From Bimuria novae-zelandiae CBS 107.79 (lineage: Eukaryota; Ascomycota; Dothideomycetes; Pleosporales; Didymosphaeriaceae), in the NCBI GenBank assembly GCA_010015655.1, contig ML976743.1:1-64000 (forward strand): a DNA stretch of 64,000 nt, given 5' to 3'. Each line of letters starts with the position of its first letter. Within the stretch, counting starts at the first letter, position 1. Below the pieces are notes generated by a model, which was not told the origin of the DNA, did no database searches, and saw only the letters and a list, made by a program, of their open reading frames with translations. The position numbers and the translations under genes are program-made. Shown here in pieces: positions 32,088 through 43,841 of the stretch.

Positions 32088-35000
32088 AATAATTTTATCC
32101 TACTATTATCCTAGTTCCTTAGTTTTAGTATTCTAGGGTTTTTTCTATAGAAATCCTCTAGTGCTATATTATAATTAGTAAGATTCCTTACTAGTTCCTA
32201 CATATTATAGCTTTTTAGCCATCCTTCCTATTTTACTAAGTACTTATAGTAACGTTTAATTTTCTATAAGTCTTTAATTGCTGTAACCTTGTATTTTTTA
32301 TCCTTAAGTTCTAGGTATAGTTCTAATTTGGCGTCTAGTAGTGCTAGTTCTAATAATAATTTATAGAAAACTCGGTGTATACGCGTATCTACAGGTAATT
32401 ATAGTTTAAAATTAACTAGACCTTTAACTTCTTAGATTTTATATAGTTCTTTTTAAAGATTATCTAGGTTTTTGCTTAGCTATTTTATCTTAAATTTTTT
32501 TATAAGAGGTGAACTCTATTCCCCTCCTTAAAGGTTAGTCCTTTAATCCTTTTCTTATTTACTTATCTTACTATTTACTTATTATGTTATGCGATATTCT
32601 TGCGTAGTGTTTTATATAGATCTTGTATAAGTTCAACCTTATTAGCTAAGTCTTTCGTAACGCTTTTAATATCTAATAGATTCTGGTAAGTTATTAGCTC
32701 GTGTCCGTGGTTAGCGTAGTATAGCGAGTACCCTATAGTCGCTAATCTTGCGCTATTGTATAATCCGAAGGTATTTTTCTAACGATTAGTTAGTCTGCTC
32801 CGTTTGTCCGTCTGTCTCTAGGTAGAAGCTCGTTGTAAGCTTATGCTTAATACCTAGTGTGGCTGTAAACGTGGTCTAATACAAAGATATAAATATCTTA
32901 GCTTTATTAGTAATAAGCTTGTCTAGTTATTTAACCTAAGATATAAATTTTTATTTTATTATATAGGCTAGTTCTTCTGCTTGTATAGCTTCCCTAATTA
33001 GTATAAATTTTAATTTCTTAGTTAGTTAACAGACTATAATTAAAATAAAGTTATAGGGGCGTTTATTCCCTAGTGCTAGTAACGCTAGAAGTTTTATAAT
33101 AAAGTCTATAGTTACGCTAGACTATAGTCTTAGGGGTAGCTATAGTAGTTATAAGAGACTATAGGGCTTATATCTCTTAGACTTATTTTAGTAACATGCT
33201 AAATAGTTGCCTAGTACCTTTTATAGTACCTATTATAGCCTAAAGATAGCGTATTTATTCGTAACTTAGCACGTTATTTTCATAATTTTTAGGTGTTTTT
33301 ATTTCTTATCTTTAGTAGCTTCTTAACAAATAGTAGTTCTATTTAATTACTTATTTATACGCTGTTTCTATAATCACGCGTAAGTAACTTTAAAGCCTAA
33401 TTTAGGTTATATACATGCTAATTATTACCCGTGAGCCTTTTATAGTCCTAGAGGTTAGCTACAAAAGGTCTATAGTAGGTAAGGTCCACATGTTGTGCTT
33501 CTAGCACGGGCGTAAGCTGCGTTTTATTGTAGCGCAGTGTTCTGTCCTTTATTTCTGTAAGAATGACGCCGTGGTCGACATCGCCTTCTTTTTCTAGGAG
33601 ATTAGATTATTTACTAAGGGCGTTTATCGCTCTATTAGCTATTCCTGCTAGGTAAGTAATCTAAAAGTTATATTTTACTAACTATTTAGACTATTTAGCC
33701 TGCCTTCTATTAAGCCTCTTTGTAGCTATAAAGCAGGTAAGGTTTAGGTAGTTAAAAAAGACTTTTACTTAATATCTTACTCCCTTAAGCTATGCTTCTT
33801 ATTACTTAAATAGTTAATAATTACTATAAGTTTCTTATTATAGATTTTATAATTATGTTCTGCTTCTAAGAACTTCCTTAAATAGTAGAATACTAGTCTT
33901 TATTTCTTATTATTATATTTTTATAGGAGTATGGCTCTAACCGCGTAGTTCAATGCGTTAGTATAGATACAATGTCGCTACTCTAGGTTATATATCTATA
34001 GTAATAGTGCTATTAGGAATAGGCGTTTTAGCTTCTTAAAAGCTTCTACATTTATCTTTTGTAATAGTCGCTATTCGCTAATTTTTATAAGTTCTATTAG
34101 TAGAGCGATTGTCTTAGAGTAGTTCCTAATAAATTTATAATAAAATTTAATAAAGCTAAAAAAAGACTAAATATCTTTTACTAATTTTAATAAAAGCTAT
34201 TCCTCTATTATTATAATCCTTTTTAGATCTATCTTAACACCTTTCCGGGATATTACAAATCCTAGGTATTCCGTTTCTATAACGTGGAACTTGTATTTTT
34301 TAGGGTGTAGGAGTAATTTATACTTTGATAACTTCTTAAGTATCTTTTAAACGTGCTCTTTATGTTCATCTAAGGAACCGTTCGAATATATTAACATATT
34401 ATCTAGATATGCTATATAGAATACGTCTAAATATTAATATGAAACTTAGTTTATAAGTTCTTAAAAAGTTACTAGGGCGTTTATTAACCTTATTAGTATA
34501 ACTATGTACTTAAAAGGGCTATATCGTGTGCGAAAGGCAGTTTTCTATTTATATCCTTTTACTATTTATATCTAATAGAATCTGTCCCGGATATCGAACT
34601 TTATGAACTACTAAGCTCTATAAAGTTAGTTTATAAGCTCTGTAATTAGGGGTAATAGGTATTAGTTTTCAACTATTAAGGCATTTAGCTATTTATAATT
34701 TATATAAAGCCGTAGCCTATCGTCCTTTTTAGGCATAAAGAGTATTAGGAAATCTATAGGGCTCTAGCTGGGCTACTATTTCCTAAAATAAAAATTCTTC
34801 GTTAATAGTTCCTTTAATTCTTTTTCTTATTTTTATATAAGGGGCTATAGGCGCTCTAGCTATAATTTAGCTCCTTTTACTAGTAGTATTTTATAATTCT
34901 ACTTTTAGTATTTAGGTAGGAATATCTCGTCGTATTCCTTAAATAAGTCTATAAATTCTTAATACTTTGCTAGCAGACTAGGGTTCTTATTAATTATTAT

Positions 35001-35989
35001 AGCTAATTATACTTATAAATAGTATACTTATACTAGGTATTACTATAGGATTTTATTTATTTTATAAACTAATATTTCTTATATCGTAGATATATTATTC
35101 TCCTTCCTTACTTAAGGTTCTTAGAGGGTTCTCTTTTATTAAGGCTCTACTAGAGCCGTCGCGAGTGGTTTCTAGGGTAGGATTATCCTAGTAAGCTAAT
35201 CTATCTCTAGATGATACTACTTAAGCTATTTATAACTAATAATAGCTTCTATATTTTCTATTTCGGCGATAGTAAAGACATGCTAGCTTTTTAAGCCTTT
35301 AATATTAATTTATACTAGCGACGTCTCTAGGCGTAGCTAACTATTATTATATACTTATAATTATGTCCTATTTGCAAGTCCTATTTATAATAGTATTTTC
35401 TTATTATAATAGGGCATATTATATCTTTTAACTACTCTTAGGACTATTAGACACGCGTTTACCCCTAGATTAATAAGTGCTTTAACACGATATCTATATA
35501 TTATAATATCCTTAATTAGGCGTTTCTTAACTTAGTAAGTATCCACCTAATAAGCTATAATAATTATACTATTACTAGTGTGGCTTGTTGCCTAGTAATG
35601 TTCTAGTTTTTTAAGTCTTTAGACTTGCTGTCCGGGCTCGTGGCTTTCTAGATCTAATCTTTAATCTAGGCTAACTTAGAAATTTCTTAGACTTTATAAT
35701 ACTTATATTATTAGTAGTATAATTTATATATCTTCTTAATCTAATTAGTCTTGTATACTCCAGGATTCCCGTATTAAGAGTAGTTCAGGATAAGGCATTC
35801 ATGTGCTACTAGCTCGTAATAGCTTAGTTAATTCTTAGAGGAGGCCGCTTCCTCCTGCAGACTAAGGTGCGCTAGGCACTATAGGCGACACTAAGACTAT
35901 ATTTTTAAGAAGTGGGGATTCTCCTTGGGGGACTTAATTCCTATAGTAACCCTATAGCTTCTAGTGTTAAATCCTCTTAGGAACCATCC

Positions 35990-36380
35990 TGTCTCCTCTT
36001 TTTGTTGCGCATGGAGCCTATAGTCATCCTAAAAGCACTGGTGCTATCTATTCCATTTGTGGTGCTTTGTCTAATATAATAGAAAGTGGTCATAGCATTG
36101 GTTTGGTGCCCCGCATTCTCCTTGTTCTAACCGGTGGTGATCTTTGTCTCCTGGCATCGTGGACAGTCGTCGGCGCTCCTGGCGGTGTCTAGGGTAGCGG
36201 CGTGCCTCGCATTGCCACCATTTGGCTTTGGCATGCTGCTCCGTGACTCGAATCTGACGGATTTGGTGGGGTGCTGTGCCCTGTATTCTTTCGGCCAGCG
36301 TGCAGACTTCCCAGGCCAAGGGACCCTGGATCTCCACCTTCTTCGTGCAGCGTGAAGACTGATAAAGGCTATTATTACAC
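35990..36380 (-). other. GC-rich, RIP-spared island inside the gypsy gag region
   Basis: This segment has normal GC while the rest of the element is AT-rich. The minus strand is open for 103 codons (36382-36071), reading SRCTKKVEIQGPLAWEV and TEQHAKAKWWQCEARRYPRH, probably part of Gag. It may have lacked a similar partner copy when RIP acted. Confidence 0.5.
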
Positions 36381-37520
36381 ATCTAGCAGGCTTCGTTCGC
36401 TAGTCACTCTAGTACCTCGTATTCTTAGAGTATATCCTAGGGTTCTTTTTTAGGTTCTGGAAATTCCTGCGTAAGATTCTCGGTCTCTAGGGTAAGCGTA
36501 GCTATTACTACCTTAAAGAGGTTAGTTATATTAACCTTTATCGTTTACTTCCTGTAGTCTTTGGCAAAGTACCCTTATTTTTTATATTAAAGGCAAGCTT
36601 TATCCTTATACCTTTATTTTTTTTCTTTAGGAGATATAGAGTTTTTATCTTATTTAGATCGTCTAAACTTTTAGTTCTAGTTACCCTGTTTCTTATACTA
36701 ATAAGCTTTATTAGCTATAATAATGTCTTTATTCTTATCGCGGCTTATAGACTACGTATAATTTTTTAATTTCGTAAATACATGTCCTCCGCGTTCCTTG
36801 TCTATTTTTCTTTTATATAAGTAATTATTTACTTTTATAACTTAGTTAATAAGTTCTTCTAAGTTATTAGGTTTCTCTTAGTAGACTAATTCGTCCTTAA
36901 TAGCTTTCTTAAGCCTATTATAGTAGGCGATTTTAAGTAGAGCATTGTCTTATTTAACTAATTTTATTTTAATCTACTTAAACTTTAGCGTATAAAGTAC
37001 TGCCGACTTTTCCTAGCGTAGACGTTAAAGGCGAATCTTGGCCTAGTATTCTTTATTAATTATTTTAAATATATTTTTTATAGCGTTGTAAAAGGATTCC
37101 TAATTCTCTATAGTCTCCTGTATAGTGTTATCGCAATCCTTAAGTTTATCGTTTTTAAGGAAATTATTAATTATTAGCCTAGCCTATTTCGCTGCCTTGC
37201 CTTGCATATTTATATATGTAACTAAGATTTTATTTTAGTTAGTTTTAAACTTTCTTAGGTTATATCTAATAAATAGCTTTATAATTATTAGGAACGTTAC
37301 TAGATAGTTCCTACTATTATAAGGCTTAGGCTTAGGGACTTTTAGCTACTGCTTTACGTCCTTTTAGCTATTTATCTTTTTATTTATCTAGTTATTAATT
37401 TCTTAAAATTATATAATCTGTGCTACTTGCTTGGCTATAACTTTTCTAAGGATCCTTTTTAGGGCTAGTGCTATAGCTAGAGTGCTGGGTCTTACCATGT
37501 TGTACTTAGCTGGTAGTGAA

Positions 37521-37946
37521 AATATTATAAGGCGCTTATACATTAGTCTAATTTAGGTTAAGGCAGTAAGGCTAAAGTAGCACTTTATAAATTATTTAAT
37601 AATATAAGTTAATGCGGCACTTAGCGCGTAGCTATATAATTTAATTTTATAATAAATAAGATAATTATTAGTCTATATAGGAGAATGCACTTGCATAGAG
37701 GATATTTTAGTTAACTATAAGGAGCGTATATAAGAAACTATCTAGTATATATCCCTAGCCTGCTTAGTTGCTTAGTACTGCTAATTAACTAAGCAGTTAC
37801 GTATATTGCTTAGTTACTTAGTACTACTAATTAACTAAGTAGTTACGTAACTGAGGGGCTAGTGCCTTAGCGTGTTTATTAAGGTCGTCCTAATTATTAG
37901 TCCTATTAAGCGCCTGTTCCCTTCCTTCCGTTCTTGGTTCGTAACA
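37521..37946 (-). repeat. 5' LTR of the gypsy element
   Basis: Partner of 31141-31566; ends TAACA at 37946. In the element's direction it starts TGTTACGAACC. Confidence 0.85.
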
Positions 37947-38300
37947 GATAACTATTTAGCTATATCTATTATTCAACTACTTCATAGGTGTAAGGGGCTG
38001 GGTGCTCACTGCGCGTAGCCCATTACAATAGGCGTATGGTACACTTTATATATATCTATTGTACCTGCTTCGTCTAATTATTATTACTTAGATAAAAATT
38101 ATTTTCAAGTTCTTTAATTAGCGCTTGCAACGTCTACCACTTACCTAATTATAATATTATAAGCTTTAACTTTTATAAATTAATTATAGTATAAACCTAG
38201 TTTTAGAGTGCCTAAAGCTTTATTATTAGATGATTATAAATAATAGACTCTAGCTTATAGCCCTTAAGATATTATATATAAGACTTACTTTTAGTATTTA
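37947..38300 (-). repeat. Unassigned repeat, copy 2, right part
   Basis: Parallels 16703-16990, continuing copy 2 across the gypsy insertion. Shared landmarks include CTATTTAG, ACCTAATTATAATATTATAAGC and CCTAAAGCTTTATTA-type blocks. The right end is approximate. From about 38300 to 38410 only AT-rich DNA is seen. Confidence 0.65.
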
Positions 38301-38410
38301 AGTCTAGTAGTTCTAGAGTCTAGACATATATATTTATCTACTTAAAAGTCTTAAAAATAATATAATTTTATATTTTTTAAGCCTTTATATAGTACTTTAG
38401 CTACGTATAC

Positions 38411-38690
38411 TGTCAGATATGAGGGTATTTTTTAATGAAGGAAGTCACTGTGAGATGATTATGTATATATTAATAATAGAAACCGTGGCTATGCGCGAGG
38501 TGTCTATCTAGCGTCGTTTAACGCTTACACTATATAGGCTAGTGTAGGGGCAGTAGTGCGCTAGCCTCCCTTCTTTGTCCTATTGCACTCTAGGCGATAA
38601 TTTAGGTAAGGAGACAGTAGATTAGTCGCACTTATACTATAAGTAATAGTATAACTTACTATAATATATAGTAGGTCGTTTAATCTAACA
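38411..38690 (-). repeat. 3' LTR of copia B
   Basis: TGTCAGATAT ... TAATCTAACA, 280 bases. The adjacent CACCCCCTTA (38691-38700) is the polypurine tract TAAGGGGGTG on the minus strand. Confidence 0.9.
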
Positions 38691-41600
38691 CACCCCCTTA
38701 GCTTAGGCTTATTTTTAAGCTAGATATAAGTTATTCGCTAATTGCACTTTTACTTATAGTTTAAAAGCTTTTATCTTTTATTCTAGTTTATATAGGTTAA
38801 TTTCTTAGTTAGTAATTTTTCCTACGACGTCCTTAAGTCCTAGTTTATTTAAAGACTTAGTCTATTTGCTAGCTAGTAGAGCCTTTATAAGACTATCTAC
38901 TACTATTTCTTCTAATTATTAATACTAGACTTTAATAGCTCCGCGTAACACTTCTTATTAAAGCTAATAATTATAGATGTTAATATGTCTTAGTTTTATC
39001 TATAGCTTAGCTATTTCTTTAGTAATAAGTTAAATAGTCTGTTAATTGTCGTAATTAATCGTGATTATTAATAGTAAGAGCTTAATTTTAAGCTTAGTAA
39101 TTAGCCGTGCTGTAAAGATAGCTTCTTTAGTAATTTATAATAGAGCTAGTAGCTTAGCTTTAGTTATTAATATAGTAACTATGTCCTATTTGTTTGCTTT
39201 CCAGGCGATAAGTCTACTAAATAGCTTAATAATATATTCTTAAAAGCTTTTATAGTTAAGAGTATTATTTATAAACGACGCGTTGCTTATAACTTTATAA
39301 ATATTTACTCCTTTAAAGCATAGTGCTAATATTTGTATAAAGAATAAGTATAGTAGTACGTAGTTAGCAGCGTTGTGATATTTATTACTTAGATTAGTAA
39401 GAAACCGCGATAACTAGGAGCTTATAAAAGTAATATTTAAGCGCGTAGTTACTATAATATAAAAGATTAATTTAATCTTTTACTAGTATTAATTAATTTA
39501 TATCTTTAAGGCAAGTCCTTCTTAGGGAAGTAGCTTAATTACTACTATTAGGGTATCGTGCTGTATGTCGCGTTATTTAACTAAGTAATTAATCTTATTT
39601 ACGTAAGACGCTTAAGATAGCTAAAGTAGTTTACTAAGGTGGTTTTTAATAGCTTTAACTCTTAGAAACTACTAGAGGTCTTTTCTACTAGTAAAAGAGA
39701 ATTTTAAACTTAGCTATTTTATTATTATGTTAGCAGCGTGCTTCTAATCCTTTATATAAGTAATAATAAGGTTATTTATATAGAAGAAAATAATAATGCT
39801 ATCTTTAATTATACAGCATGGCTCGTGTGGGACGGTGGCAAAGCCGAGGTCTTGGAGCACTTAGGTGAACTCTCGTTACTATAGTAATAGAGAGATTCGC
39901 AGACCATTCAGTGCCTTATGTAGCTATAGAATAGTGCTAGATTAGGTGTATCCTCGTGGCATTCTTATATAGATTTCTTTGTCTAACTTTGCGTGGACGA
40001 AAGCGTTAGTAACGTTGTATTAGCTAAGCTCTAAATTAAAGCAAGCTACTATAGCTATAAGTAGGCAAAAGGATTATCCTGCGAGTGTAGTAGCATAGGT
40101 ATCTTAAGTAGTAATATATTATTATTAATCTCCACGCACTACTAGTCTAGCCTTATACTTTTAAAAGTAGTAGTGTTTATTAAGCTTATAGGTGTAGACC
40201 TATATATAGTTAAGGATTTAATAGTCTACTAATTGCGCTTAGGCGATAGACACCTTACTCTATAACTTTATCTTTTTATAACTCTATAAGTATAATTGCT
40301 TAGTATTCTTTTATATTTTAAATAGTGGGTAATCTTTTATCCTTGTTCTGTAAAATAGAGATTTTAGTAGAGAGCTTTAGTATAGCTTTTTACCTACTTT
40401 AAGCATGCGTTTAAATTACGCTTTATTAAGTAGCTTACTACTATATATTTCTGCACTTCTTACTTTAGTGCCTGCTAAAAAGGTAGCTACCTATAGTATA
40501 GCAAGTTAATGTTTTAACTATAATTATACTATAGGTAGTAGTTTACTGTAAAATTTAATATAATTACTAGCTATTAATTATATAAGTAGTGTAATAGGTA
40601 GTAGTATTACTAGTAATAATAAATAGGTATAGTTAACTTTCCTCCCTTAATTATACTCTAGAGTGTTATTATCCTTTTAGGAGTCTGTTATTAGCTTATT
40701 CTTATAGAAAGACTTAGTGTTTTATTATTCTAGTAGTAAGGGCGATAGCTTTACTAATTAGGTCTATGCTATAATCTCTTTATAAGTGCTATATATAAGG
40801 TTATTTATTAAGTTTTTTATCTTATTTAAGAATACTAATTATTTATTAAAAATAACATTATAAGTACTAATAACCTTCGCGAGGGAGGGAATCTATATTT
40901 TTTAAATATTTATTAATTAATAGCCTATTAGGTATCTAATCTATACTTTTAAATTAAGTCTTTAGAGCTTGCTCTTGCCGCGTTTTATATCGTTAGTTAT
41001 AGTAAAGGCTTTATAGCTATAGGCCCTAAGGTAAGCCTGATTAGGTTTCTTTAGCTGGGTGATAATACTATTCTAGAGGATAACTATCGTAAAGAACACT
41101 TTATATAGTAATTACTATTTATTAGCATAGTTTAGTATTTAATTATAAAGATATATAACTACTTACATAATTTCTAGCTATAGCGTCTAAGGAAGGTTAG
41201 CGTTAAGTTATATTATATAACTTTTCTCTTTAATTACACCCCCTAAGCGTTTAGCGCCTTTATTTTACGCTTAGATATTAGGTGCTAAAAGCTCGATAAT
41301 AATACCTTTACTAATATACTACTTATTAACGTCTTATTTAACTAAGAAGATCTTATTGTTAGATTTAATTACTTTAATTATAATCTTAAACTATACTTTT
41401 ATAAATAGTATAAATTTTTTTAGTAGCTTAATAATTATCCGCGCTAGTCTATTATCTTTAAAATAGAAATCCTAAGCTATGCCTAAAAATCTATTAGTAA
41501 TAAGTATTTAGCTTTTTTCGCTAGTAGAGCTTTTTTGCTTAAAGTCGTGAAAGTTAATAATAATTCTTTTACTAGGGCTATTATTACTCTATTTAGCCTG

Positions 41601-42284
41601 TCTTCGTATTTGTCGCTTAAGTTTCGATTATCTATAAGTATTATATTAGACTATAGTAGGTCCTTTAAGGCGCATCCTCTTAGAGTAATTTATAGTATAT
41701 TTAAGCGCCTAAGGTCCTAAGTAGCCTAATTATTTATGCTAGGTAATTATATTTACCTTTTAGGCTTATCTTTTAGTTTGCAAGTTAGTCTTATATATAG
41801 TATAAGTTATACTCTTTATTATAGTATAGCTTATTAATATTCTAAACTTTAGTACTTATTAATTATATATCTCTTAGAGTTCTGCAAGGACTATATTATT
41901 TTTTTACTTAATTATTATTAGTTCTACCTGCGTATCCCACTAGAGACCTTACCTCTAAAGTAGTTAAAAAGATACTAGATTGCATAGTAGTTTAGGATAG
42001 TAGGTAACGTTATTAAGCCTTAGTATCTAATTCCCTTATCCGCTTTTAACGTGTAGATAGACGCTCCTATATCCCTTTATCTATACTTGTGATGAACCTG
42101 CCCATATAAAGTCTCCTCGCGACGGTGGCCGCATCGAGACAAATCGATCAATATTGTTAAAGATGTGGCAGGTGGTGCCTGAATCGAGGATCGCTGAGTA
42201 GCGTAGTAGGTATATGTTTAGGTCTAAGTAGTAGGATGCGGCATTAAAGCTCGCTAAGAGATTAGTAATTTTCTATCTATCTAG

Positions 42285-42287
42285 TTA
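42285..42287 (-). other. Gag/pol stop of copia B, same site as the leaky stop of A
   Basis: Minus strand reads AAA TAA CTA GAT AGA where element A has GAA TGA CTA GAT GGA. TGA to TAA is one G-to-A change, as RIP makes. The downstream frame leads into the protease as in A. Confidence 0.65.
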
Positions 42288-42429
42288 TTTATTATTAGCC
42301 TTAGTAATTTAAGTTAGGGTAGGTATATGTAATTATTTAATCCTTAGCGTTTAAGACTTCTATCTTTTTAACGCTTTTAGGCTATTTTAAAGCTCTAGGT
42401 CATTTTCTATCCTGTTGCAGATCAGGGCG

Positions 42430-43500
42430 ACTATGTTTAGTCTTAGTCTAAACTACTCTGGCTATTTATCTAGGAAGGCATAGAAGCAGTCCTGTAGATT
42501 ATAACGCTGTTTACAAGCAGGGCATTTTATGCCCCTAGCTGCTGCCGGCACATCGTCGAGATTACTCGCGGACCGCTTGGTTTTAGTACAATAACCATCC
42601 TTTCGTTGATTACAGGGTCTGCCCCAGGGATTAGATAATGCTCCATCGTCCACAAAAGAGGCGTCCCTGTCTGTGGTCTGAGTGGTTTCACCACTGTCAG
42701 CGAGAGATAATCCTGCAGCAGCAAAAGCGCCTTTTTGTTTTCCCTTAATCAGGTGCTGGAGGATCATATATTCTCGGAAGAGTTTCATCATGACTTTGCG
42801 AGTAACCGTTGCAACCGATCTTCCATGTTATTAGAAGGTAGCAACCCATACGGGTGCAACCAGAAGTACAGCCTTCTAGAAGTCATCTTTTGCAGAGTCT
42901 AGCGTGAGTACTTCAGCAACTCGGTTGCTTTCAGCCTCTGTCGCTGCATGATCGTACTCTGATAACCATGTAGACCACTGCCCAGGTAATCTCATGGGTT
43001 TGAGGGCTTCTTGATACCTTGCCCTCGCCCGTCTATATTCTTCTTATGTGTCAACTCTAACTATAACTATAAGATTGTTGACCCATTCTCTTATCGTTAA
43101 TTCGGGGGTACAGTAATTGTGCTGGAGATGTGCCGAGACCATTGTTTAAACGTAGGTAACTACCTTATGGAGGTTTGTTTTTTCTTCTCGGTATTCGCGA
43201 TCGGTGATTTTGTAATCTTGGAGGAGGATCTTGTACGTCTCCATATCGTCTTTGTACGCCTTTGCGCCTTGTGTAGAGAGGTGCGACGGTTGCGCTGGCA
43301 GGGCATTGGGATTCGCTGCCACGTATGCAGGTGATGGTTGGTATGATACGACCAGCGGAGGTTGCGGCCTTATGGGCTTCTACAGTAGTTCATCCGTTAG
43401 CATTGGGTCGATAATTCTCTATACTTCTAGGGATTAGCATCTTATTTTAAGTTGCCTGCGCCATAGCGTGTAGGTTGTATAGTCCGACAGGATCACTGTG
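42430..43500 (-). pseudogene. Gag of copia B, lightly mutated
   Basis: A minus-strand frame with a few stops is homologous to the Gag of A: SDYTTYTLWRRQLK at the N-terminus, EALKPMRLPGQWSTWLSEYD (A: DALKPLKTASSWFTWLSKYE), KLFREYM..HLIKGKQKGAF (A: KRFREYMAPRHPIKGKQKGAF) and a zinc knuckle region CPACKQRYNLQDCFYAF. The knuckle has lost its usual H spacing by one residue. The segment keeps normal GC although pol of the same element is destroyed. Confidence 0.8.
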
Positions 43501-43535
43501 GGATCTCTGAGTGTTAATAGAGCTATAATAATCGA

Positions 43536-43561
43536 TGTATTAAGGCAGTAAGACTCTTAAT
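43536..43561 (-). other. Primer binding site of copia B (tRNA-Lys(CUU)-like half)
   Basis: The plus strand reads TATTAAGGCAGTAAGACTCTTAAT directly before the LTR, the same tRNA anticodon half as in element A with two transitions. Confidence 0.6.
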
Positions 43562-43841
43562 TATTAAATATAAGGGTATTTTTTAATAAAGGAAGTCACT
43601 ATAAGATAATTATATGTATATTAATAATGGAAACTATGGCTGTGCGCGAGGTGTCTATCTAGTATTATTTAATGCTTGTACTATATAGGCTAGTATAGGG
43701 GCAGTAGTGCGCCAGCCTCCCTTCTTCGTCCTATTGCACTCTAGGCGATAATTTAGGTAAGGAGACAGTAGATTAGTCGCACTTATACTATAAGTAATAG
43801 TATAACTTACTGTAATACACAGTAGGTCGTTTAATCTGACA
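43562..43841 (-). repeat. 5' LTR of copia B
   Basis: Same length as 38411-38690. Its left end TATTAAATAT differs from TGTCAGATAT only by G-to-A and C-to-T changes. Confidence 0.9.

Larger units (their letters stand above)
31141..37946 (-). mobile_element. Ty3/gypsy retrotransposon, complete but RIP-degraded
   Basis: Two matching LTRs of 426 bases (31141-31566, 37521-37946) bracket a minus-strand gag-pol relic. Visible are the reverse transcriptase AYLDNMLIYSNGSLDEHKEH at about 34360-34413 (catalytic DD changed to DN), an integrase LETDGQTEQTN at about 32785-32825, and a chromodomain-like tail near 32100. A polypurine tract lies next to the left LTR. The element split the unassigned repeat: left flank ends TTTGGAT, right flank starts GATAACT, corresponding to the uninterrupted TTTGGATAGCT at 16700. 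The exact target duplication (3-4 bases) is unclear because of mutation. Confidence 0.85.
38411..43841 (-). mobile_element. Ty1/copia LTR retrotransposon B, complete but RIP-degraded
   Basis: LTRs of 280 bases at 38411-38690 and 43562-43841 are flanked by a perfect 5-base duplication TATAC (38406-38410 and 43842-43846). The minus strand carries a gag relic, a protease AILDSGTTCHIFNNIDRF at about 42170-42110 and a heavily mutated pol. Gag, protease, primer site and polypurine tract all parallel element A, so B belongs to a sister family. Pol to the left of 42000 is too degraded to read domain by domain. Confidence 0.92.

Noticed and set aside
38691..42000. Plus-strand ORFs such as 39061-39243 and 41535-41720
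   Set aside because: AT-rich shadows within the minus-strand pol of copia B.
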